NCBI RefSeq assembly: GCF_040250305.1
Contig: NZ_CP158190.1
Span: 1,520,001 to 1,584,000 of the forward strand
DNA from: Peribacillus frigoritolerans
Lineage (GTDB): Bacteria; Bacillota; Bacilli; Bacillales; DSM-1321
DNA: 64,000 nucleotides
Direction: 5' to 3'
Within the stretch, counting starts at the first letter, position 1. Every line of letters starts with the position of its first letter. A program made the position numbers and the translations under genes. Under the pieces are notes generated by a model, which saw only the letters and a list, made by a program, of their open reading frames with translations, had not been told where the DNA came from and searched no databases. Shown one piece after another: positions 7,730 to 16,452 of this stretch.

Positions 7730-8365
7730 TTAGTCATCGCTTGCTAAAATACCAAAGAAGCGCAAGATGTTAATGAATAGGTTAATGAAATCAAGATATA
7801 GATTCAAGGCCATGAGCGGTACTTCTTCGGCTGTTACCCCGTAATGCTTCATTCGATTGAAATCATATAAAATATAACCACTGAAAACTAAAATCCCGAT
7901 AAAGGAAAAGACCAGCATGGCTGTAGAGCTTAATGGAGAGAAAATGTTGAATATGCTAATGACCACTAAAGCTAGCAAGGCCGCAAATAACATCCCTCCC
8001 AAGAAAGAAAGGTCCCTTTTGGTGGTTGTGGCATAAATCGCCAGTCCTCCAAATACGACTGTCGTCGTCACACCTGCCAGGATCACCACATTTGCCCCTG
8101 CAGCAGCTAGGTAGTGTGCGATGATCGGATAGGTCGTAATTCCAGAAATCAACGTGAAACTATACAAAAATGTGTAGCCGATGGCTTTTTTCCTCCGCAA
8201 TATGAATGCTCCAATCAACATGGCGATCTCAAGTATCGCCAAGGGAAGAAACAACGATGGCGGTACAAGAGTGCCTAGAGCCATCCCTAAAACGGAAACG
8301 GCAAGTGATAAAGCGAACGTCCGCATGACGGACGGCATATATGTTTGTACAGTTTGTGAATACAT
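7730..8365 (-). CDS. Bax inhibitor-1/YccA family membrane protein (YetJ-like)
   Basis: This 211-residue protein has about seven transmembrane segments. The YetJ di-aspartyl sensor is visible: Asp168 (YILYDFNRM) and Asp192 (LYLDFINLF), matching D171 and D195 of B. subtilis YetJ, a pH-gated calcium-leak channel of the TMBIM family. The length and seven-helix pattern agree. It is monocistronic, read away from the oligopeptide transporter operon. Calcium transport is inferred from the family and the conserved aspartates. Confidence 0.92.
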   Translation of the reverse strand: MYSQTVQTYMPSVMRTFALSLAVSVLGMALGTLVPPSLFLPLAILEIAMLIGAFILRRKKAIGYTFLYSFTLISGITTYPIIAHYLAAAGANVVILAGVTTTVVFGGLAIYATTTKRDLSFLGGMLFAALLALVVISIFNIFSPLSSTAMLVFSFIGILVFSGYILYDFNRMKHYGVTAEEVPLMALNLYLDFINLFINILRFFGILASDD

Positions 8366-8858
8366 TCAATCACCTCATCATTTATTTTCTACCGTTTTCT
8401 ACGAATCTGTTTTAAAAAGGTTTCATTGCATTACATGAAAATTAGGTGTTTTTTTAAAAGTATTGAAATATATATGAAGTAATTACCTTTTCTATGATAT
8501 TCTTGCAAATATACTAATTTTTCTGAAATATTAAAATACTTCAACCAGAACCATTCCGCGGTACGTAAAACGACAAGGTCAATAAATGGGCATAAACTTA
8601 AAAAAAGATATCTTGAAATAATAAATTCAAAATTATTGATTCTATATATTTAATCGGACTTCAAAACTTTACTGTATAACAGTTATAAAGGAAACGATTT
8701 TTTATTGCAGAAAATTATTCCTAAAGTTATAAAATATGAAAAAAATGTGATTATTTTCTAAAAAAACTGTTGTATAAATGTAATAAATTGATTAAAATTT
8801 TAACTAATTATCAGAAGATTAATTATTTTCCCGATAAAATAGTTTAGGGGGAGCAAGG
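8366..8858. other. AT-rich intergenic region upstream of the oligopeptide transporter operon
   Basis: No credible ORF was seen. It holds the candidate operon promoter at 8770-8798. Around 8514-8530 the sequence TTTTTCTGAAATATT resembles the CodY box with about three mismatches, too weak to call. The rest is AT-rich with no clear hairpin. Confidence 0.5.
8770..8798 (+). promoter_or_regulatory. Candidate sigma-A promoter of the opp operon
   Basis: TTGTAT and TAAAAT are separated by 17 bases, about 60 bases before the first start codon. Confidence 0.5.
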
Positions 8859-9884
8859 ATGAAGAAAGCTATTTTACAAATAGAGAACCTAACTACCTCA
8901 TTTCGAATCGGTAACAAATATCATGCAGCGGTGGATGATGTTTCGTTTACGGTGAATGAAAATGAAATTGTAGCAGTTGTTGGAGAATCAGGTTGTGGAA
9001 AGAGTGCCTTGGCCTTATCTATCATGCAATTACATAATAAGCAGAGAACGAAATCCGAAGGAAATATCAATTATAAAGGTCAAAATCTACTAAAGTTGAA
9101 TGATGTGCAAATGAATAAAGTCCGTGGTAAGGAATTGGGTATGATATTCCAGGAACCATTAACGGCTTTGAACCCGCTCATGACCATAGGAAAACAGATC
9201 GAGGAGAATCTTGATTACCATACTGAACTCTCCAGTGCTGAAAAAAAGAACAGGACGATCGAACTTTTGACACAAGTGGGAATTCCTTATCCTGAACGGA
9301 CGTACAAGCAATATCCGCATGAGCTCTCGGGCGGAATGCGGCAAAGGGCAATGATATCGATTGCCATTGCTTGCAACCCTGCGCTGGTCATTGCCGATGA
9401 ACCCACGACGGCACTGGATGTTACGATTCAAGCACAAATACTTGATCTGCTGAAGGATATCCAAAGCAGGACAAAAATGGGGATCATCTTAATTACACAT
9501 GATCTGAGCGTCGTAGCTGAAGTCGCTGACAGGATCGTTGTCATGTATGCAGGTCAGGTAGTGGAAACGGGAAGTGTTAAAGAGATATTCAACAATCCGC
9601 TGCATCCATATACGAGGTCGTTATTAAATTCGATTCCTTCGGCTGCACACGAGAAAAACCGGTTGCACGTTATTGAGGGAATCGTTCCATCGATAGCTAA
9701 AATGGATCGGATAGGATGTCGTTTCCAAGATAGGATTCCTTGGATACCTAAGCATGCGCATGAAGAGACACCCCAACTTCACGAAGTGGGCAACGACCAT
9801 TTTGTGCGCTGTACGTGCTATAAAAAATTTTATTTTCAAGCTGAAGGAGATGCATCGGCCCATGACATTACTCAAATTAGATAA
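8859..9884 (+). CDS. oppD: Oligopeptide ABC transporter ATP-binding protein (OppD/AppD-like)
   Basis: This 341-residue ATPase is one of the two motor subunits of a peptide importer. Walker A is GESGCGKSA (residues 42-50), the signature is LSGGMRQR, Walker B is LVIADEPTTALD, and the C-terminal oligopeptide-binding extension is present. In most OppD proteins that extension has four cysteines (GCRFxxRCPF and later C positions). Here GCRFQDRIPW keeps the first, but the second and third are replaced; only GC and RCTC remain. It opens a five-gene operon and overlaps oppF by 23 bases. Substrate class is inferred from family and operon. Confidence 0.93.
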   Translation: MKKAILQIENLTTSFRIGNKYHAAVDDVSFTVNENEIVAVVGESGCGKSALALSIMQLHNKQRTKSEGNINYKGQNLLKLNDVQMNKVRGKELGMIFQEPLTALNPLMTIGKQIEENLDYHTELSSAEKKNRTIELLTQVGIPYPERTYKQYPHELSGGMRQRAMISIAIACNPALVIADEPTTALDVTIQAQILDLLKDIQSRTKMGIILITHDLSVVAEVADRIVVMYAGQVVETGSVKEIFNNPLHPYTRSLLNSIPSAAHEKNRLHVIEGIVPSIAKMDRIGCRFQDRIPWIPKHAHEETPQLHEVGNDHFVRCTCYKKFYFQAEGDASAHDITQIR

Positions 9885-10788
9885 TCTGAAAGTGCATTTT
9901 CCAATAAGGGGCGGTTTTTTCAGAAGGGTGGTCGATCACGTAAAGGCCGTGGACGGTGTTTCCTTTGAGTTGCAGCAAGGGGAAACATATGGGTTGGTCG
10001 GGGAATCCGGAAGCGGCAAGTCCACGACAGGCAAGGCAGTGGTCAAGCTGAATGATGTCACATCCGGACAAATCCTGTTTGAAGGCAGGGATTTAGCATC
10101 TTTAAGTAGAAAAGAAATTAAACCATTTAGAAAAGATATCCAAATGATTTTCCAAGACCCGTATTCATCATTGAATCCCAAGAAGAGGGTACTTGACATC
10201 ATTGCCGAACCGCTGAGGAACTTCGAACGGTTATCACCTTCAGAGGAAAAGAAAATCGTCCAGGACTTCTTGGACAAAGTCGGACTCAGTCCGGAGTCGA
10301 TTCACAAGTATCCTCATGAATTTTCAGGGGGACAGCGCCAGCGGATTGGGATTGCCAGGTCTTTGACATTGAAACCTAAACTGATCATTGCGGATGAACC
10401 GGTGTCAGCACTGGATGTTTCCGTTCAGGCACAGGTATTGAATTTCCTTCAGGATCTTCAACAGGAGTTCAATTTGACTTATTTATTTGTCGGTCATGAC
10501 TTAGGTGTAATCCGGCATATGTGTGACCGGATGGGCGTTATGTATCGAGGTAGATTGGTAGAGGAAGGCAAAAGCGAGGAAATCTATGAAAATCCGCAAC
10601 ATATATACACGAAGCGCCTGATTGCCGCCATTCCGGATTTAGAGCCGGAAGTTCGCGAAGATAAAGTGCAGCTTAGAAAAAAACTCACCTCGGAATATGA
10701 GTCTACCTACTCAAAATATTTCGATGAGAATGGACGTGCCTACGATTTGAAGCCAATTTCATCGACACATAGAGTCGCATTACAATAA
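9862..10788 (+). CDS. oppF: Oligopeptide ABC transporter ATP-binding protein (OppF/AppF-like)
   Basis: This is the second motor ATPase of the peptide importer, 308 residues, a normal OppF length. Walker A is GESGSGKST (residues 47-55), the signature FSGGQRQRIGIARSL, and Walker B LIIADEPVSALD. ATG 9862 is preferred because the protein then starts MTLLKLDNLKVHFPI as in homologues and AAGGAG lies 12 bases upstream. The ATG at 9850 touches that site, and longer reading would run deep into oppD. The overlap with oppD suggests coupled translation. Confidence 0.93.
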   Translation: MTLLKLDNLKVHFPIRGGFFRRVVDHVKAVDGVSFELQQGETYGLVGESGSGKSTTGKAVVKLNDVTSGQILFEGRDLASLSRKEIKPFRKDIQMIFQDPYSSLNPKKRVLDIIAEPLRNFERLSPSEEKKIVQDFLDKVGLSPESIHKYPHEFSGGQRQRIGIARSLTLKPKLIIADEPVSALDVSVQAQVLNFLQDLQQEFNLTYLFVGHDLGVIRHMCDRMGVMYRGRLVEEGKSEEIYENPQHIYTKRLIAAIPDLEPEVREDKVQLRKKLTSEYESTYSKYFDENGRAYDLKPISSTHRVALQ

Positions 10789-10803
10789 GGAGGTGGAAGG
10801 AAT

Positions 10804-11769
10804 ATGTGGAAGTTTATCCTAAGGCGTTTATTAGTTATGATCCCGCAGCTCTTTTTATTGAGCATCATCGTTTTCATGATGGCAAAAGCAATGCCGGGAG
10901 ATGCACTGTCAGGCCAGGAAATCAATCCTAGGGCAAACCCGGCCGAGCTTGATAGGATCAGGGAAGAACTGGGTTTGAATGACCCTTGGTACCAACAATA
11001 TATAAGGTGGGCATCCAATGCAGTACAGGGGGATTTCGGTATTTCCTATACACATAAGACGCCTGTCATGGATGTTATCGAAGACAGGCTTTGGAACACG
11101 GTGTTCCTGGCGTTGGTCACGCTGATCTTTACATATATGCTTGCAATTCCATTAGGCATACTTAGCGGAAGGTATAACGATACCTGGGTGGATAAAACCG
11201 TTACGGGTTATAGCTATGTAGGATTTGGCACGCCGATTTTCATTTTTGCTTTAATCATGTTATTCGTTTTCGGATTTGCCCTGGATTGGTTCCCGTCTGG
11301 TGGCAGTGTCGATTCAAAGGTGGATGAAGGAACATTCGCCTATGTTGTAAGCAAGATCAATCATTTGATTTTACCAGCTTTAAGTACAGCTTTAATTGCA
11401 ACAACAAGTACGATCCAATATTTGCGAAATGAAATCATCGATAATAAAATCAAGGATTTCGTAAGGACAGCGCGTTCGAAGGGAGTGCCTGAATCAAAAG
11501 TATATTCACGGCATATCCTGAGAAATTCCTTTTTACCGATAGCGGCATTCTTAGGTTATGAAATTACTGGATTGATCGGAGGCGCGGTCATAATCGAGAC
11601 CATTTTCAGTTATCCGGGTCTGGGGCAGCTTTTCCTTAGTTCAGTCAGTCTGCGGGATTTCAGCGTTGTCACGGCCATCGTCATGATGACGGGATTTGCC
11701 ACTCTGCTTGGCACTCTTCTTTCGGACATCATACTTAGTGCGGTCGATCCGCGCATACGGATAGAATAG
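10804..11769 (+). CDS. oppB: Oligopeptide ABC transporter permease (OppB/AppB-like)
   Basis: This 321-residue membrane permease has the N-terminal helix (WKFILRRLLVMIPQLFLLSI) and five further hydrophobic segments typical of OppB. The cytoplasmic EAA loop that docks the ATPase is seen as ARSKGVPESKVYSRHILRN. A strong AAGGAGGTGGAAGG lies just before the ATG. It is the third gene of the operon, 15 bases after oppF. Confidence 0.94.
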   Translation: MWKFILRRLLVMIPQLFLLSIIVFMMAKAMPGDALSGQEINPRANPAELDRIREELGLNDPWYQQYIRWASNAVQGDFGISYTHKTPVMDVIEDRLWNTVFLALVTLIFTYMLAIPLGILSGRYNDTWVDKTVTGYSYVGFGTPIFIFALIMLFVFGFALDWFPSGGSVDSKVDEGTFAYVVSKINHLILPALSTALIATTSTIQYLRNEIIDNKIKDFVRTARSKGVPESKVYSRHILRNSFLPIAAFLGYEITGLIGGAVIIETIFSYPGLGQLFLSSVSLRDFSVVTAIVMMTGFATLLGTLLSDIILSAVDPRIRIE

Positions 11770-11785
11770 GAGCGGGGTGAGTCGT

Positions 11786-12691
11786 ATGGAAATGAAAGTA
11801 GAAACCGGAAAGAACATACAAGTTAACGATGTGAGCCCTTCAGGAATCAAAATCATCTGGCAGGAAATCAAAAAGGATAAACTTGCCATGGGCTCATTGA
11901 TTATATTAGCAGCCATATTGATTTTTGTTTACGGTGCGTCGCTCTTCATGGACGCCAAGGAAATAGCCAAGGTCGATTTCCTCTCCATTTATATGGAACC
12001 ATCTTCAGACTATTGGCTTGGAACCGATTATGGCGGCCGGGATGTATTTGCACAATTGATAGTGGGTACAAGGAATTCATTCACGATCAGTTTATTCATA
12101 ACATTATTCACCGCTATCATCGGTTTATCATTAGGGCTTCTGGCTGGCTACTTCGGCGGGGCAACCGATAATGTGATCATGCGGATTATCGATTTCGTGA
12201 TTGCCCTGCCGCAATTGATGTTCATCATCGTTGTAGTCACGATTGTACCGATCTTCAATGTATATGTTTTCATTTTAATCATGACGATGTTTTTATGGAC
12301 AGGTAAGGCCCGGCTGATTCGTTCAAAGGCTTTGTCAGAGCGTGAGCTGGATTATATCCACGCCTCACAGACACTCGGGACGCCACATTGGAAAATCATC
12401 CTGTTTCAGCTTCTGCCCAATGTCAGTTCACTGATCATCGTTAACTTCATTTTGAACCTTGCTGGCAATATTGGCCTAGAATCCAGTTTGACTTTCTTAG
12501 GGTTCGGTCTTCCGGAGAGCACGCCGAGTTTAGGGACGCTCATCAGCTATGCTCGAAATCCAGATGTTCTGGAAAACAAGTGGTGGATATGGGTACCCGC
12601 ATCACTCATGATTTTAGTGTTGATGCTGAGTATAAATTTCGTTGGTCAAGCGTTAAAACGCGCCGCCGATGCAAGACAAAGAAGAGGATAA
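11786..12691 (+). CDS. oppC: Oligopeptide ABC transporter permease (OppC/AppC-like)
   Basis: This 301-residue partner permease has six predicted helices and the EAA loop ASQTLGTPHWKIILFQLLPN. The motif LGTDYGGRDVFAQLIVGTR after the first helix is typical of OppC/DppC. ATG 11786 is favoured over the GTG at 11777 because GGGGTGA lies five bases before it. The gene follows oppB by 16 bases. Confidence 0.94.
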   Translation: MEMKVETGKNIQVNDVSPSGIKIIWQEIKKDKLAMGSLIILAAILIFVYGASLFMDAKEIAKVDFLSIYMEPSSDYWLGTDYGGRDVFAQLIVGTRNSFTISLFITLFTAIIGLSLGLLAGYFGGATDNVIMRIIDFVIALPQLMFIIVVVTIVPIFNVYVFILIMTMFLWTGKARLIRSKALSERELDYIHASQTLGTPHWKIILFQLLPNVSSLIIVNFILNLAGNIGLESSLTFLGFGLPESTPSLGTLISYARNPDVLENKWWIWVPASLMILVLMLSINFVGQALKRAADARQRRG

Positions 12692-12709
12692 AAAAGGGGA
12701 GTGTATGAT

Positions 12710-14473
12710 ATGAAAATCAAAAGCTACAGTAAGGTATTAAGTGCATTGGCCATTTCGTCTCTACTGCTTGCTGCATGTTCGGATGATACGGAGAAATCAT
12801 CAACGAAAGAGAAAAAAGGGAAAGATGTCGAACAGGTCGATACCTCTAAATTCCCGACAAAGACGACGAATCAAGGAGAGCCGATTGAAGGCGGCCATTT
12901 GACATATGGATTGGTATCCGATACCCCGTTTGAAGGGATATTAAACAAAGTTTTCTATCAAGGCGAACCTGATAACCAAGTTATCTCATTCTTTGATGAA
13001 GATTTATTGGATACAGACGAAAACTATGTTTTCACGAATGAAGGTGCCGCTTCCTATGAGATTTCGGATGATCATAAAACGGTTACGCTGACAATTAAGG
13101 ATAATGTGAAATGGCATGATGGAAAGCCTGTGACAGGCGCTGATTTAGAATATGCATACCTTGTCATGGGAAGCAAAGATTATAAAGGTGTACGCTATGA
13201 TGAACAAATGGCTTTAATCGAGGGTATGGAGGAGTATCATGAAGGGAAAGCGGACAAGATTTCAGGCATAAAAGTCGACGGCAAGAAAATCACTTTCACT
13301 TTCAAAAAAGCGAATCCTTCTGTCACGACCGGATTATGGACATACCCGCTTCATAAAGAATACTTAAAAGATGTTCCGATTGCAGATTTGGAATCATCGG
13401 ATAAAATCCGTAAAAATCCGATTGGTTTTGGACCATTCAAAGTGAAGAAAATCGTTCAAGGGGAAGCGGTCGAATTCGAAGCGAACAAAGATTATTACCG
13501 CGGTGAACCTAAATTGGACAGTGTCACATTAAAAGTCGTGAATCCGTCTGTTGTCGTCAAGTCACTTGAAAATGGCGACCTCGATGTAGCGGAGGTCCTG
13601 GCGGAGCAATATGAACAGGCCAAGGAACTGGACAATGTCGAATTATTGGGGAAAGTTGAATTGGCTTATTCCTATATTGGTTTCAACTTCGGTCATTATG
13701 ATAAGGAAAAAGAAGAAAATGTTATGGATGAGAATCCAAAATTCGGTGATAAACGCCTTCGTCAGGCAATGGCATATGCCATCAATAATGAAGAAGTTGG
13801 CGAAAAAATGTTCAAGGGCCTTCGCTTCCCTGCCAACTCTGTCATTACACCGAACTTTAAATATAACAATAAAGATGTAAAACCATATGAATATGATCCA
13901 GAAAAAGCAAAAAAACTTTTGGATGATGCAGGTTTTGTAGATACGAATAATGATGGCCTTCGAGAAGATGCGGATGGAAAAGAGTTCAAGATCAACTTTG
14001 CTTCCATGAGCGGTTCCGATGTTTCTGAGCCACTAGCGAAGTATTATATCCAGCAATGGGAACAAGTAGGTTTGGACGTTGAATTGCAGGATGGAAGGCT
14101 GCATGAGTTCAATTCATTCTATGACCTGCTGAAAAAGGATAATGACGAAGTTGATGTATATTCAGCTGCATGGGGTGTCGCTTCCGATCCGGATCCATCA
14201 GGAATTTGGTCCAGATCTGCAGAATTTAACTATACCCGCTGGGTGAATGAAAAAAATGATGAGCTCCTTGCTAAAGGGATTTCAGAGGAAGCCTTCGATG
14301 ATCAATATCGAATCGATACGTATAATGAGTGGCAAGAATTGATCCATGAAGAGGTTCCGGTCATTCCGACATTATTCCGTTATCAATTGGCTGGAGTGAA
14401 TGAACGTGTTACAGGTTATGATTATCTCGCAGGCCGCCAATATCAGTGGCATAATGTCGGTGTAACGAAATAA
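12710..14473 (+). CDS. oppA: Oligopeptide-binding lipoprotein (OppA/AppA-like)
   Basis: This 587-residue extracellular solute-binding protein belongs to SBP family 5. A lipoprotein signal ends at LLLAAC (Cys23), followed by a Ser/Lys-rich linker, so the protein is tethered to the outer membrane face. Family-5 blocks such as VKWHDGKPVTGADLEYAYLVM and NPIGFGPFKVKKI are clear. GGGGAG is placed correctly for the ATG at 12710; the GTG at 12701 overlaps the site. It closes the operon, and its position last differs from B. subtilis opp (A first). Confidence 0.94.
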   Translation: MKIKSYSKVLSALAISSLLLAACSDDTEKSSTKEKKGKDVEQVDTSKFPTKTTNQGEPIEGGHLTYGLVSDTPFEGILNKVFYQGEPDNQVISFFDEDLLDTDENYVFTNEGAASYEISDDHKTVTLTIKDNVKWHDGKPVTGADLEYAYLVMGSKDYKGVRYDEQMALIEGMEEYHEGKADKISGIKVDGKKITFTFKKANPSVTTGLWTYPLHKEYLKDVPIADLESSDKIRKNPIGFGPFKVKKIVQGEAVEFEANKDYYRGEPKLDSVTLKVVNPSVVVKSLENGDLDVAEVLAEQYEQAKELDNVELLGKVELAYSYIGFNFGHYDKEKEENVMDENPKFGDKRLRQAMAYAINNEEVGEKMFKGLRFPANSVITPNFKYNNKDVKPYEYDPEKAKKLLDDAGFVDTNNDGLREDADGKEFKINFASMSGSDVSEPLAKYYIQQWEQVGLDVELQDGRLHEFNSFYDLLKKDNDEVDVYSAAWGVASDPDPSGIWSRSAEFNYTRWVNEKNDELLAKGISEEAFDDQYRIDTYNEWQELIHEEVPVIPTLFRYQLAGVNERVTGYDYLAGRQYQWHNVGVTK

Positions 14474-14485
14474 TTTAATTGATGA

Positions 14486-14518
14486 AAAGCGGCTGCCTAT
14501 ATGGGCGGTCGTTTTTTT
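14486..14518 (+). terminator. Terminator of the opp operon
   Basis: GCGGCTGCC pairs with GGGCGGTCGT using several G-U pairs, followed by seven Ts. Confidence 0.85.
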
Positions 14519-14581
14519 GCGTTTCAATGAAGTGGATAAAGGTTATATAGATAATAGTAAGTAATTGGAAGGGTGATATTG

Positions 14582-14770
14582 ATGGAAGTGAGAAATCCTA
14601 ATGAAACAAAGAGAGAGTTAGAAATATTGTTTACTGAATCGGTTGGCCGTTTACTGAAGCCTCTCGAAGAGGAAATCATTGCAGACATTACAGCCTATCC
14701 AGACGAAAAGAGAATTGCCTTCTTGGAGTATATGAAGGAAATGTCCAACAAACAAAGACAGTTGAAGTAA
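14582..14770 (+). CDS. Hypothetical 62-residue acidic protein
   Basis: I do not recognise this family. The product is a predicted mostly helical, charged protein (METNPNE-like start read as MEVRNPNETKRELE) with no membrane segment. GAAGGGTGATATTG precedes the ATG at 14582 at good spacing, and codon use looks like its neighbours. It is probably co-transcribed with the tiny membrane protein at 14804. Confidence 0.6.
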   Translation: MEVRNPNETKRELEILFTESVGRLLKPLEEEIIADITAYPDEKRIAFLEYMKEMSNKQRQLK

Positions 14771-14803
14771 GTTGAACTTTCATCATGAAGGAGGTTTTTT
14801 TTA

Positions 14804-14941
14804 ATGAGAACCGAAGATATGGATAGATACAAAGTATGGCGCGATAAGTGGAAAAGAAAAGTGAATATGGAGAATTTAGCGTTATATGGAATTTCAACAT
14901 TAGTTATGGCCATGTTGCCTGTCCTGGCTTTTATGAGTTAA
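14804..14941 (+). CDS. Small single-pass membrane protein (45 residues)
   Basis: An excellent GAAGGAGG site lies before this ATG. The N-terminal half is basic (RYKVWRDKWKRKVN) and the C-terminal half is one hydrophobic helix (LYGISTLVMAMLPVLAF). This is the shape of a positive-inside single-pass peptide. A strong terminator follows ten bases after the stop, which supports a real gene. Function unknown. Confidence 0.6.
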   Translation: MRTEDMDRYKVWRDKWKRKVNMENLALYGISTLVMAMLPVLAFMS

Positions 14942-14949
14942 ATCGATTA

Positions 14950-14973
14950 AGGACCGCCTTTTGGCGGTCTTTA
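14950..14973 (+). terminator. Terminator after the small membrane protein
   Basis: GACCGCC pairs with GGCGGTC, followed by TTTAAAT. Confidence 0.75.
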
Positions 14974-15032
14974 AATATGTTAAAAGTTGCCATGAAAAGA
15001 TATAATGAAGCAAGAGGAAAGGAGAGATTTGC

Positions 15033-16079
15033 ATGAGCGTGGTCGAAGAAAAAGAAATTGTATCTTACATAAAAGAATTGGTGTCCATACCCAGCCCCTC
15101 CGGCTATACTGAGAAAGCCATTAAATACGCGGCCGATTTCATGGAGCAGAGGAAGGTTCCTTACAACATTACGAATAAAGGGGCATTGCTTGCCTCGTTA
15201 AAAGGCGAAGATGATGACAAACATCGCTTGCTTACTGCCCATGTCGATACTCTGGGAGCCATGGTAAAGGAAATCAAGGCGAATGGCCGCCTTAAATTGA
15301 CGATGATCGGCGGTTTCCGCTGGAACTCAGTGGAAGGGGAGTATTGTAAAATCCATACAGCTGACGGAGCCTTTATCACCGGGACCATTTTAATCAATCA
15401 GACCTCTGTCCACGTATATAAAAATGCCGGCGATGCCAAGCGGGATGATGAGACAATAGAGGTCCGGATAGATGCTGTCGTGAAAACTAAAGCGGAAACC
15501 GAGGCCATTGGCATTTCTGTTGGAGATTTTGTCTCCTTTGAACCGAGAGTGGAAGTGACGGATACAGGCTTTTTGAAATCAAGGCATTTGGATGATAAAG
15601 CTAGCGTAGGCATCCTCCTTCATATCATTGACCTCATTTCCGCAGGAAAGATAAAATTGGCCTATACGACCCATTTCCTGATTTCCAACAATGAAGAAAT
15701 CGGCTATGGCGGAAATTCCAATATCCCTGAGAAAACAGTCGAATATCTAGCTGTCGATATGGGCGCGATCGGTGATGGACAATCGACGGATGAATTCAGC
15801 GTTTCCATTTGCGCAAAAGACTCCTCGGGTCCTTATCATTATAAACTGCGTCAGCATTTAGTTTCACTTGCCCAAGCAAATGCCGTCGACTACCGAGTCG
15901 ATATTTATCCATATTATGGATCGGACGCTTCCGCCGCAATCCGGGCAGGATATGATGTCGTACATGGTCTGATCGGACCGGGAATCGATGCATCACATGC
16001 CTTCGAGCGGACACATGTCTCTTCATTAAAGCATACAGCCAATCTGATTTTGCACTATATCCAATCAGAGTTGGTATAA
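15033..16079 (+). CDS. M42 family metallopeptidase (glutamyl/deblocking aminopeptidase-like)
   Basis: This 348-residue cytosolic aminopeptidase should use two metal ions and form large oligomers, as other M42 enzymes do. Ligand motifs are visible: AHVDTLG (His70, Asp72), SRHLDDKAS, the catalytic NNEEIGYGG, LAVDMGAIG, and the C-terminal HAFERTH. AAAGGAGAG lies seven bases before the ATG. B. subtilis has several paralogues (YsdC, YtoP, YhfE) and I cannot say which is the orthologue. It is downstream of a peptide importer, consistent with peptide utilisation, but lies in its own unit. Confidence 0.92.
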   Translation: MSVVEEKEIVSYIKELVSIPSPSGYTEKAIKYAADFMEQRKVPYNITNKGALLASLKGEDDDKHRLLTAHVDTLGAMVKEIKANGRLKLTMIGGFRWNSVEGEYCKIHTADGAFITGTILINQTSVHVYKNAGDAKRDDETIEVRIDAVVKTKAETEAIGISVGDFVSFEPRVEVTDTGFLKSRHLDDKASVGILLHIIDLISAGKIKLAYTTHFLISNNEEIGYGGNSNIPEKTVEYLAVDMGAIGDGQSTDEFSVSICAKDSSGPYHYKLRQHLVSLAQANAVDYRVDIYPYYGSDASAAIRAGYDVVHGLIGPGIDASHAFERTHVSSLKHTANLILHYIQSELV

Positions 16080-16085
16080 TCGTGA

Positions 16086-16115
16086 AAAAAGCCCGCATTC
16101 ATGTGCGGGCTTTTA
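16086..16115 (+). terminator. Terminator after the M42 peptidase
   Basis: AAAAGCCCGCA pairs with TGCGGGCTTTT around a six-base loop. Confidence 0.9.
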
Positions 16116-16165
16116 ACTGTTTTTTAGCGATATTTTTATTATAGTACTGTGTTTTTAGTGAGGTG

Positions 16166-16436
16166 CACGTGAATTTCGATCATTTACTCGTGAATTGACG
16201 GATTACTAGTGAATTTCGATTAAATACTCGTAAGTTTTGGTGTTTAACTCGTGAGTTTAGGCCATTTACTCGGAAGTATTGGTGTTTAACTCGTGAGTTT
16301 GGGCCATTTACTCGTGAGTTTAGGCCATTTACTCGTGAGGTTTGGGCCATTTACTCGTGAGGTTTGGGCCATTTACTCGTGAGGTTTGGGCCATTTACTC
16401 GTGAGTTTGAGCGTAATACTCGTGAATTGGCGTAAG
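16166..16436. repeat. Array of about 13 degenerate 21-22 bp direct repeats
   Basis: Units follow ACTCGTGAGTTTRGGCCATT(T) with period 21 or 22. Central copies are nearly identical (three copies with GAGGTTTGGGCC in a row), while edge copies decay to ACTCGTGAATTTCGATCATT or ACTCGTAAGTTTTGGTGTTT. No ORF or strong hairpin is involved. It fills the gap between two convergent genes. Repeats are contiguous without unique spacers, so it is not a CRISPR array. Confidence 0.9.
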
Positions 16437-16452
16437 TACAAAAAATAAAGAT

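Noticed and set aside
8514..8530. CodY box upstream of the opp operon
   Set aside because: About three mismatches to the consensus in a very AT-rich region and over 300 bases from the start; chance match is likely.
16166..16436. CRISPR array
   Set aside because: Repeats are contiguous with no unique spacers, and there are no cas genes in the window.
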